From Prochlorococcus sp. AG-402-A08 (lineage in GTDB: Bacteria > Cyanobacteriota > Cyanobacteriia > PCC-6307 > Cyanobiaceae), in NCBI GenBank assembly GCA_003279585.1, contig QCHH01000006.1, positions 1 to 64,000 of the forward strand: a stretch of DNA of 64,000 nucleotides, given 5' to 3'. Of this stretch, positions 57,078 through 64,000 are shown piece after piece. The translations under genes were made by a program, and so were the position numbers. The notes beneath the pieces were generated by a model. The model had not been told where the DNA came from. It did no database searches and saw nothing but the letters and a program-made list of their open reading frames with translations. The first letter of the stretch is position 1; each line of letters opens with the position of its first letter.

Positions 57078-58457
57078 GTGTCTCGTTCTGTCTCTATTTA
57101 TGTCTGTCAAAGTTGCGGTGCACAAACCAGACAATTCTTTGGTCGCTGCAACAATTGTGGAGAATGGAACTCAATAATAGAAGAAAAAATTAATCAAAAA
57201 TCAGATAAATCTATTTACAAAAAGATTAATTCTACCAATAAGAAATCTCCCTATCGTTCAGAACTAATAAGCCGGACAAAAAACCATATTATTGATCGTA
57301 TTCCTAGTGGATATGAAGAATTAGACAGGGTACTTGGAGGTGGTTTAGTTCCTGGATCAATTGTATTAATTGGCGGAGACCCAGGAATTGGGAAAAGCAC
57401 CCTCATTTTACAAAGTGCGACTGCGATGGCGCATCAAAGATCCGTACTTTATGTGGCTGCTGAAGAATCTGCTGAACAAGTAAAACTCAGATGGAATCGA
57501 ATTGAAGATTCTGAATCCAGTCTTCATTTACTCGCGGAAACAGATTTAGAGCTAGTTATAAAAGAGCTTGATTATTTGAAGCCAGAAGTTGCAGTAATTG
57601 ATAGCATTCAAGCACTACATGATCAAAATTTATCAAGTTCACCTGGCTCAGTCGCTCAAGTTCGAGAATGTGCTGCAGCTTTACAGCAAATTGCTAAACG
57701 AGAAAACATATCCCTTTTGATTATCGGGCATGTTACGAAAGAAGGAATGTTGGCCGGACCAAAAGTTCTTGAGCATCTTGTGGATGCAGTACTTACTTTT
57801 GAGGGTGATCGCTTTGCTTCTCACAGACTTTTAAGAGGTGTGAAAAATCGATTTGGTGCCACTTGTGAGCTTGGAGTCTTTGAAATGCAAGCAGATGGTT
57901 TATCAGAGGTATCTAATCCAAGCGAATTATTTTTAAGTAAAACCTCTGCGCCTGGAATTTCAACCATCGTTACTTGTGAAGGGACAAGACCATTAGCCAT
58001 AGATATACAAGCACTTTTAAATCCAACTAGTTATGCAAGTCCAAGAAGAACCACAACTGGTATTGAGATAAACAGGCTTCATCAAATCTTGGCAGTTTTA
58101 GAAAAAAATATGAATCTCTCACTCTCAAGATATGACTGTTATTTAGCGGTAGCTGGAGGTTTAGAAGTAGAAGAACCAGGGGCTGATCTAGGAATAGCAG
58201 CTGCAATAGTATCAAGCTTTAAAGATGTTGAACTTGAAGAAGGGGTGGTTTTTATCGGAGAAATAGGTCTGGCTGGTCAATTAAGATTAGTAAGACAAAT
58301 GCAACAACGAATTAATGAAGTAATAAGACTTGGATATAAGAAATTAATTATCCCAGAGGGTATAAGTACTGGTGAGTTTGAAAAAAATAAAAAATTAAAA
58401 ATATTAAAAGCTTCTAATATTAATCAAGCTTTAATCTATGCTTTAAATAATAGTTAA
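57078..58457 (+). CDS. radA: DNA repair protein RadA (branch-migration ATPase)
   Basis: RadA (Sms) processes recombination intermediates. The 459-residue protein starts at a GTG. It has a C4 zinc finger near 9-26 (YVCQSCGAQ, RCNNCGEW), the Walker A GGDPGIGKSTLILQS near 97-111, Walker B VAVIDSIQAL near 170-179, the family hallmark KNRFG near 256-260, and a C-terminal Lon-protease-like fold (GADLGIAAAIVSSF near 371-384). All domains are intact. It is divergent from rpaB. Confidence 0.96.
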   Translation: MSRSVSIYVCQSCGAQTRQFFGRCNNCGEWNSIIEEKINQKSDKSIYKKINSTNKKSPYRSELISRTKNHIIDRIPSGYEELDRVLGGGLVPGSIVLIGGDPGIGKSTLILQSATAMAHQRSVLYVAAEESAEQVKLRWNRIEDSESSLHLLAETDLELVIKELDYLKPEVAVIDSIQALHDQNLSSSPGSVAQVRECAAALQQIAKRENISLLIIGHVTKEGMLAGPKVLEHLVDAVLTFEGDRFASHRLLRGVKNRFGATCELGVFEMQADGLSEVSNPSELFLSKTSAPGISTIVTCEGTRPLAIDIQALLNPTSYASPRRTTTGIEINRLHQILAVLEKNMNLSLSRYDCYLAVAGGLEVEEPGADLGIAAAIVSSFKDVELEEGVVFIGEIGLAGQLRLVRQMQQRINEVIRLGYKKLIIPEGISTGEFEKNKKLKILKASNINQALIYALNNS

Positions 58458-58473
58458 TCTACGTTTTAATTAC

Positions 58474-58995
58474 TTACAAGTAAACATCAACATTTCCTCT
58501 ACCTGTAGTCTTAAGCCAATTCTCTATATCTAAATATCCTCCTGGGTATAAACGAACAGCTTTACTCCAAACTTCAGCTGCCTGATCAAACCAGATATCA
58601 CCTTCATCTTGATTGCCATTTCTTTGAGCCATTCTGCCTCTTTTTTCATAAATTAATCCCATATTTTTTAAACAAGATGGCTGTTTTGGATTTTGACCCA
58701 AAGCTTTTTTATATGTATCTAGTGCTTTCTCTTCATCTCCATTACTCATATAAATAATTGCCATATTTTTTAATGTCTCTCCTCTATCAACTTGATTGTC
58801 CTCAAGTTTTAAGCTCTCTTCGTAATACTCAAGGGCCTCTGAGTAATCACCATCATTTTGAGCTGCTAAACCTTTTCTGTAATAGAGATAAGCTTCTTTT
58901 TCTTTTGAGGCAATTGGCATCACTTTCACTATTCCCTCAGCCATCTTCGTAAAGGCCTTATCAAGAAAATTGTCTTTGTTTTGACTTCTAGGCAC
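58474..58995 (-). CDS. ycf3: Photosystem I assembly protein Ycf3
   Basis: Ycf3 is a peripheral thylakoid chaperone needed to assemble photosystem I. The 173-residue protein has three tetratricopeptide repeats: [20 protein letters not shown] near 34-53, [20 protein letters not shown] near 73-92 and [20 protein letters not shown] near 107-126. The N-terminus ([16 protein letters not shown]-like) and the C-terminus ([14 protein letters not shown]) match the family. Length is normal. It converges with radA and is divergent from the copper ATPase gene. Confidence 0.96.
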   Translation of the reverse strand: MPRSQNKDNFLDKAFTKMAEGIVKVMPIASKEKEAYLYYRKGLAAQNDGDYSEALEYYEESLKLEDNQVDRGETLKNMAIIYMSNGDEEKALDTYKKALGQNPKQPSCLKNMGLIYEKRGRMAQRNGNQDEGDIWFDQAAEVWSKAVRLYPGGYLDIENWLKTTGRGNVDVYL

Positions 58996-59157
58996 GATTG
59001 AACCAATATCAATAGATATAATTATATCCTGCCTGGAAATAGAAAAAATGTATAGAAATAATGAAACTAATTTTTATGTATTAATAAATTATTAAATGAA
59101 TGCAACATGCTTTTTATTTATTAAATTTAGAATAAGTATCTAAAAATTTATATTCCC

Positions 59158-61488
59158 TTGAGCAACAAAAAAATTGCCCAAAGCAAAAATTCAATTCTGC
59201 TTGATATAGATGGAATGAAATGCGGAAGTTGTGTACAGGCAGTTGAAAAAATACTTGAAAGCCACCCATGCATAAACAATGCAAGCGTGAATTTAGTTAC
59301 AAAAACGGCCTTTATAGAAACTAAAGAACCTAATAATTCCTTATCTGATGTAATACAAACCCTTACATCCAAGGGTTTCCCAGCAAGGGAAAGAAAAGAT
59401 CAAACCATATTAAACGAATCTGAATTAGAGATAAACGAAAATCAAAATTTATGGAGTAAGTGGCGACAACTAATAATCGCCACTTCATTACTAATCCTCT
59501 CTGGTTTGGGACATTTAGTAGAGGGGCAACAAATATCTTTTCCACTTATTGGATCATTATCTTTTCATGCTGCGCTAGCAACATTTGCTTTACTCGGCCC
59601 AGGCAAATCAATCCTAAAAGCAGGGCTCAAGTCAGCAATCATGCTTACACCGACTATGGATACCTTAGTCAGCCTTGGTGTAATGAGTGCTTATATCGCA
59701 AGCATAATTGCCCTAATTTGGCCAACAGTGGGGTGGCCATGTTTTTTCAATGAACCAGTCATGCTGCTTGGATTTGTTTTATTGGGACGTTTTTTAGAGG
59801 AAAGAGCAAGAGTAAACACAGGGACAGCATTAAAAGAATTAGCAAAATTACAACCAGAAACAGCCAATATAATTTTAGAAAATAATGAAATTCGAGAAAT
59901 CAGAATAGGTGCACTAAGACCAGGAGAAAAAATTCAATTATTAGCAGGGGATAGAATCCCAGTTGATGGTTTGGTTGTAAAAGGACATTCGGCAATCGAT
60001 GTCTCAAGTTTAACTGGTGAGTCTCTACCTTTGGAAGCAAAACCAGGGGTAGAGCTTCCCTCTGGCAGCATGAATTTAGAGTCAACAATTATTTTAGAAG
60101 TTCAAAAAATAGGATCTGATACTGCAATAGCAAAAATAATAAGTTTGGTTGAACAAGCCCAAGCTAGAAAAGCACCAATTCAGGGCTTAGCAGACAAGGT
60201 AGCAGGCATGTTCTGCTATGGGGTTACAACTCTTGCTTTAATAACCTTTCTTTTTTGGTGGAAAATAGGTACGAGGATTTGGCCAGAAGTTTTACAAGTA
60301 TCTAATACAGGTTTTATGCAAAGCCATCATTTGCATGAACATTTAATGAATACACCTCAAACCCCACTTGGGCTCTCATTTCAATTATCAATAGCTGTTT
60401 TAGTTGTGGCCTGTCCTTGTGCTTTAGGACTTGCCACGCCAACGGTAATAACAGTTGCTTCTGGGGAAGCTGCTAAAAGAGGATGGCTTTTCAAGGGTGG
60501 AGATGTAATAGAAATGGCATCAAAAATAAATCAAATTATTTTTGATAAAACAGGCACACTCACAATTGGAAGACCTCTTGTTGTTGGCTCCTGGGAAAAC
60601 AAAGAGTCAGAAAGAAATTTCATGCTCAAATTGGCGGCAAGCATTGAACAAGATAGTCGGCATCCGCTGGCACAAGCAATTATTCAAGAAGCAAATAAAA
60701 AAGAAATCAAACTAGAAAAAGTTTCAAAATCTACTACATATCCAGGTAAAGGATTAGCTGGAAAAATTAATAATTTAGAAGGACTGATAAGAGTCGGAAC
60801 TCCTGAATGGATAAAAAGTGAGGGAATTGAATGGAATGAAATGATTGAAAATCATTTCATTCTTTCGAAAAGAAAAGCTCAATCAATAGTTGCAGTAGCT
60901 CTAAAGAAAAAATTATTAGGTTTTTTCTTAATTGATGACCAAGTCAGAAAAGATGCTTTCCTTTCAATTAATAAATTACGGGCAAGAGGTTTCTCATTAA
61001 GTTTGTTCAGTGGTGATAGAGATTCAGCCGTTTTATCTTTAGGTGAAAAATTAGGATTTAGTGCAACACAAATTGAATGGCAAATGTTACCTTCAGACAA
61101 GCTAAATAATTTGAACTTATTAAAAAATAATGGTTTAGTTGCAATGATAGGTGATGGAATTAATGATGCCCCAGCTCTTGCAGCAGCAGACTTAGGAGTA
61201 GCAATAGGAACAGGAACTCAAATCGCCCAAGATTCTGCAGATCTTGTCTTACTTGGTGAAAGCTTAGAAGCCCTTCCAAATGCTTTACAGCTTTCAAAAC
61301 AAGCAATGCTCAAAATAAAACAAAACCTTGCATGGGCATTTGGATACAACTTAATTGCCTTACCAATCGCGGCAGGATTACTTTTGCCATCCTCTGGCTT
61401 ATTACTATCTCCTCCATTGGCGGCTTTACTTATGGCTTTGAGCTCTATAAGTGTTGTATTTAATGCTTTATCTTTGAAGTCAAAATGA
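59158..61488 (+). CDS. Copper-transporting P1B-type ATPase (CtaA/PacS family)
   Basis: The 776-residue P-type ATPase moves copper across a membrane, either import toward the thylakoid or delivery to plastocyanin and oxidase. The start is a TTG at 59158. The N-terminal metal-binding domain has GMKCGSCVQAV near 19-29. Membrane motif CPCALGLATP is near 419-428, phosphorylation site DKTGTLT near 462-468, a HP motif (SRHPLAQA) near 499-506, and GDGINDAPAL near 664-673. CtaA and PacS cannot be separated by these motifs. The stop overlaps tmk by 4 nt. Confidence 0.94.
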   Translation: MSNKKIAQSKNSILLDIDGMKCGSCVQAVEKILESHPCINNASVNLVTKTAFIETKEPNNSLSDVIQTLTSKGFPARERKDQTILNESELEINENQNLWSKWRQLIIATSLLILSGLGHLVEGQQISFPLIGSLSFHAALATFALLGPGKSILKAGLKSAIMLTPTMDTLVSLGVMSAYIASIIALIWPTVGWPCFFNEPVMLLGFVLLGRFLEERARVNTGTALKELAKLQPETANIILENNEIREIRIGALRPGEKIQLLAGDRIPVDGLVVKGHSAIDVSSLTGESLPLEAKPGVELPSGSMNLESTIILEVQKIGSDTAIAKIISLVEQAQARKAPIQGLADKVAGMFCYGVTTLALITFLFWWKIGTRIWPEVLQVSNTGFMQSHHLHEHLMNTPQTPLGLSFQLSIAVLVVACPCALGLATPTVITVASGEAAKRGWLFKGGDVIEMASKINQIIFDKTGTLTIGRPLVVGSWENKESERNFMLKLAASIEQDSRHPLAQAIIQEANKKEIKLEKVSKSTTYPGKGLAGKINNLEGLIRVGTPEWIKSEGIEWNEMIENHFILSKRKAQSIVAVALKKKLLGFFLIDDQVRKDAFLSINKLRARGFSLSLFSGDRDSAVLSLGEKLGFSATQIEWQMLPSDKLNNLNLLKNNGLVAMIGDGINDAPALAAADLGVAIGTGTQIAQDSADLVLLGESLEALPNALQLSKQAMLKIKQNLAWAFGYNLIALPIAAGLLLPSSGLLLSPPLAALLMALSSISVVFNALSLKSK

Positions 61489-62126
61489 AAGGAAAATTTA
61501 TTGTTTTTGAAGGTATTGATGGCTCTGGAAAAACCACTCAAATCAATCAATTATCAAAATGGCTTATTAGCAATCACCTCATTCCTGAAAATAATCAATT
61601 AGTTATCACTAGAGAACCAGGAGGGACTGAATTAGGACAATCCATAAGATCGCTTCTACTTGATACATCTAGAGACAAAAACAAAAGCCCAGATTCTATT
61701 ACTGAGCTATTGCTTTATGCCGCAGATAGATCACAACATGTCAATGAGATTATTCGTCCAACTTTAAATAAAGGGGATTGGGTAATAAGCGATAGATTTT
61801 GTGGGTCAACACTTGCTTATCAAGGTTATGGAAGAAAGTTAGATATAAAGTTAATTAAAAATCTAGAAACAATAGCAACGCAAGGAATTTCTCCAGATAT
61901 TACATTTCTACTAGACATACCAGTTGAGGAAAGTATAAAAAGAAGAATGAATAGAAAAGATGATCGAATAGAAAAAGAAGGTAGAGAATTCTTATTAAAT
62001 GTTTCTCTAGGGTTTCAAGCATTATCCATGGACAGTAAATGGAAAAAAATATCTGCTATTAACTCTAAAGAAACAATCATATCTGAGATTCAATCTGAGA
62101 TAAAGAAGTTACTAAAAAATAAATAA
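61485..62126 (+). CDS. tmk: Thymidylate kinase
   Basis: Tmk phosphorylates dTMP to dTDP. The 213-residue protein has the P-loop FEGIDGSGKTTQINQLS near 8-24, the nucleotide/monophosphate site TREPGGTELGQSIRSLLL near 42-59, DRSQHV near 80-85 and SDRFCGSTLAYQGYGR near 100-115 with the DRx motif. The LID region RMNRKDDRIEKEGREF is near 154-169. It is translationally coupled to the copper ATPase upstream and to holB one base downstream, an order seen in related genomes. Confidence 0.97.
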   Translation: MKGKFIVFEGIDGSGKTTQINQLSKWLISNHLIPENNQLVITREPGGTELGQSIRSLLLDTSRDKNKSPDSITELLLYAADRSQHVNEIIRPTLNKGDWVISDRFCGSTLAYQGYGRKLDIKLIKNLETIATQGISPDITFLLDIPVEESIKRRMNRKDDRIEKEGREFLLNVSLGFQALSMDSKWKKISAINSKETIISEIQSEIKKLLKNK

Positions 62127-62127
62127 A

Positions 62128-63087
62128 ATGGATGATTTCGAAAAAATATATGGGCAAGATTTAGCAATTGAAATTTTAAAGTCTGCTGTTTCAAAAGAAC
62201 ATTTTTCTTCCGCTTATTTATTCTCTGGACCAGCAGGCGTTGGGAAAAAACAAACTGCAAAAATTTTTATAAAAGCTATTCTTAATAAGAATCAAAATAA
62301 AGAAATTACAAAAAGGAAAATAGAAAGTAATAATCATCCTGACTTATTATGGATAGAACCATCTTATGTAATGCAAGGTAAAAGTATTTCTCAGAAGCAA
62401 GCAAGAGCAGAAAGTATAAGCATGAAATCACCTCCGCAAATAAGGCTAAATCAAATTAAAGAAATAATAGAATTTCTGGGCAAAAAACCATTTGAATCAG
62501 AAAAAAGCATAGTGATAATTGAAGATATTGAAAAAATAAATGAATCGGCATCAAATGCATTATTAAAAACTCTTGAAGAGACAAATACAGGATTATTTAT
62601 TCTTATCACGCAAAGACCAGAAAAATTATTATCAACCATTAGATCACGATGTCAGTTAGTCCCATTCATACGCTTGAATGATCATGAAGTAAACAAAATT
62701 ATTGATAAATTAGAAAATTGTGAAAAAATAGATGATATTCCCGCTGAAAAGATTAGAGAATTAATAGATTTCTCATATGGATCGCCTGGACGATATCTCA
62801 TAAATCTAAAATATTGGTTATCTATCTCTAGTCCGTTAAGACAAAAACTAGACATCCAATTAACTAATAAAATTGAGTTATTACAATTAGCAAAAGATAT
62901 TACTGATGAACTCAACATAGAGCAACAACTATGGTTTATTGATTTTGAGCAAAACAGAGCTTGGAATAAAGAAAGAAATTCAAATATGGTTAAACAACTT
63001 GAAGAGCTCAGAAAGCAATTATTAAAATATGTGCAACCAAGACTTGCTTGGGAAGTAACTTTATTAGAAATAAACTTGATTAATTAA
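62128..63087 (+). CDS. holB: DNA polymerase III delta' subunit
   Basis: HolB is a clamp-loader subunit. The 319-residue AAA+ protein has a P-loop-like [17 protein letters not shown] near 32-48, but the Ser/Thr after GK is Lys, and Walker B is [20 protein letters not shown] near 130-149. The SRC sensor motif is present in TIRSRCQL near 172-179. No four-cysteine zinc module is visible, unlike E. coli HolB. These points fit a delta' role rather than the ATPase DnaX subunit. It overlaps convergent rpaA by 4 nt. Confidence 0.87.
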   Translation: MDDFEKIYGQDLAIEILKSAVSKEHFSSAYLFSGPAGVGKKQTAKIFIKAILNKNQNKEITKRKIESNNHPDLLWIEPSYVMQGKSISQKQARAESISMKSPPQIRLNQIKEIIEFLGKKPFESEKSIVIIEDIEKINESASNALLKTLEETNTGLFILITQRPEKLLSTIRSRCQLVPFIRLNDHEVNKIIDKLENCEKIDDIPAEKIRELIDFSYGSPGRYLINLKYWLSISSPLRQKLDIQLTNKIELLQLAKDITDELNIEQQLWFIDFEQNRAWNKERNSNMVKQLEELRKQLLKYVQPRLAWEVTLLEINLIN

Positions 63088-63884
63088 GCAATCACACGTT
63101 CATCCGTATTCTTTTTAAAAGAGTTAGTTTCTCTCGCTTGATTGATTATTGGTTGAATTTCATTTATTTTTTCACCCGTTGGTAATTCCAAGCAATAACC
63201 TGCACCATAAACAGTTTTAATAAATTTTGGTTTTCTTGGATCGGGTTCAAGCTTAGTTCTCAAATGTCTTACATGCACTCGTATAGTTTCAATATCATCA
63301 TCAGGTTCATAGCCCCAAACTTCTTTGAGAATTAAGGATGGTGCAACTGTCTGACCATGCCTTTGCATCAAACAATGGAGCAATTCAAATTCTAAATGAG
63401 TCAAACGCACAGGAGATTCAAACCAAATAGCTTCAAATCTTTCAGGAACAAGTGTAAGAGGGCCGTAACTTAGTATTTCTTGCTGATTATTACTTCCTAA
63501 TGGAGCACGATTGGTTCTTCTTAGCAGAGCCTTGATCCTAACTTGTAATTCCTCAAGATCAAAAGGTTTTGTTATGTAATCATCAGCGCCAGAATTAAAA
63601 CCCGTGACTTTATCCTTGATGCCACCCAAAGCAGTAATCATAAGAATGGGTATACCAGATGTTCTCTCATCTCTTCTTAAACGTTGACATAGAGTTAAAC
63701 CATCCACTTTGGGAAGCATCAAATCAAGAAGAATTAGATCAGGCGCGTATTGCAAAGCAAGTGCTTGGCCCTTGATACCATCCTCAGCCTTTTGAACATC
63801 AAAACCAGTGTGCTCTAGATGCCCTGCAACAAGATCTCTCATGTCTTGGTCGTCTTCAATGAGTAAAATGCAAGGCTTCATCAA
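63084..63884 (-). CDS. rpaA: OmpR-class response regulator RpaA
   Basis: RpaA is the output regulator of the cyanobacterial circadian system, working with SasA, and pairs functionally with RpaB. The 266-residue protein starts [20 protein letters not shown] (after a first Met). Phospho-acceptor Asp54 is in [40 protein letters not shown] is near 95-114. The winged helix has [20 protein letters not shown] near 156-175, then [20 protein letters not shown] near 184-203. Naming over other OmpR regulators is by sequence memory. A hairpin lies just upstream. Confidence 0.9.
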   Translation of the reverse strand: MMKPCILLIEDDQDMRDLVAGHLEHTGFDVQKAEDGIKGQALALQYAPDLILLDLMLPKVDGLTLCQRLRRDERTSGIPILMITALGGIKDKVTGFNSGADDYITKPFDLEELQVRIKALLRRTNRAPLGSNNQQEILSYGPLTLVPERFEAIWFESPVRLTHLEFELLHCLMQRHGQTVAPSLILKEVWGYEPDDDIETIRVHVRHLRTKLEPDPRKPKFIKTVYGAGYCLELPTGEKINEIQPIINQARETNSFKKNTDERVIA

Positions 63885-63897
63885 TAATTACCCAAGT

Positions 63898-63923
63898 TAA
63901 AAAGTACCCGCAATAGCGGTTAC
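63898..63923 (-). terminator. Terminator-like hairpin with T tract in the rpaA leader
   Basis: Read on the minus strand, AGTAACCGC (63923-63915) pairs with GCGGGTACT (63910-63902) with 8 of 9 pairs around the 4-nt loop TATT, then T5. It ends about 14 nt before the rpaA ATG. It may end the transcript of a gene beyond the window, or act as an attenuator in the rpaA leader. Confidence 0.6.
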
Positions 63924-64000
63924 TAAAGATTCATATGATTCTCTCAAAATTTTGTTTTTATTGCAGAATTCGCAAAATACGCTTCCCCATGGTCTAATCG
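63924..64000. other. Sequence upstream of the rpaA hairpin, at the window edge
   Basis: No gene is seen in these 77 bases. On the minus strand it would carry the promoter region for rpaA or the end of an upstream gene. A -10-like TATGAAT lies near 63929-63935, but without a convincing -35. Confidence 0.4.

Noticed and set aside
59081-59095. TTAATAA-A-TTATTAA palindrome between ycf3 and the copper ATPase as a metal operator
   Set aside because: It is pure A+T in an A+T-rich spacer and does not match a copper-regulator site I know; chance is likely.

Overview
The window is a compact, A+T-rich stretch of cyanobacterial core genome. Genes abut or overlap, and only one gap exceeds 300 bases (6573-6878). 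Ycf3, Ycf34, ChlM, RpaA, RpaB, a PedR-like regulator, RbcR, phytoene synthase and desaturase, phylloquinone (men) genes and at least eight NDH-1 subunits point to an oxygenic cyanobacterium. Base composition, short spacers and remembered gene order fit Prochlorococcus, perhaps a low-light lineage. That assignment is inference. I see no tRNA, rRNA, insertion sequence, prophage, CRISPR array or genomic island.

Layout. 1-7742: a partial RluA-type pseudouridine synthase, an orphan double-ATPase ABC protein, the bifunctional (p)ppGpp enzyme, a DUF2062 protein, mnmE and nadC. 7819-13763: argS-hisC on the plus strand, then a minus-strand operon prfB-DUF3285-ybeY-dgkA-trpG, where prfB needs a +1 programmed frameshift. 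13822-21308: grxC-gshB, then the phylloquinone block (menF divergent from menA-menC-menE, plus a DHNA-CoA thioesterase-like gene paired with ndhH). 21350-29468: rsmH, cysteine desulfurase, a NarL-type response regulator, chlM, nagA, purE, cysC, SUI1, trpB and a rhodanese. 29545-36744: a DUF3352 protein, gltA, then ndhA-ndhI-ndhG-ndhE-nadK-CYTH. 36831-44943: a small ORF, a PedR-like regulator, metF, a sugar nucleotidyltransferase, scpA, ndhD, ndhF and an NnrU/Z-ISO-like membrane protein. 45053-49950: rbcR, a DUF3172 protein, ndhM, the carotenoid pair crtP-crtB and an RRM protein. 50018-56970: a tRNA nucleotidyltransferase, ycf34, a tsaB-like gene and the run rpaB-plsX-fabH-fabD-plsC. 57078-63884: radA, ycf3, a copper P-type ATPase-tmk-holB run, and rpaA.

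How the genes connect. Many products serve the photosynthetic membrane: NDH-1 cyclic electron flow, phylloquinone for photosystem I, Ycf3 assembly, chlorophyll, carotenoids, and fatty acids and phospholipids. The window also holds five regulators expected to respond to light, redox or carbon state (RpaA, RpaB, a NarL-type regulator, a PedR-like regulator, RbcR).

I did not find a new multi-gene system. The most interesting signals are regulatory: the prfB frameshift site with a perfect hairpin just upstream, terminator-like hairpins in the leaders of rpaA and rbcR, a long hairpin between ndhA and ndhI, rpaB placed 4 nt ahead of a lipid-synthesis run, and two small ORFs.
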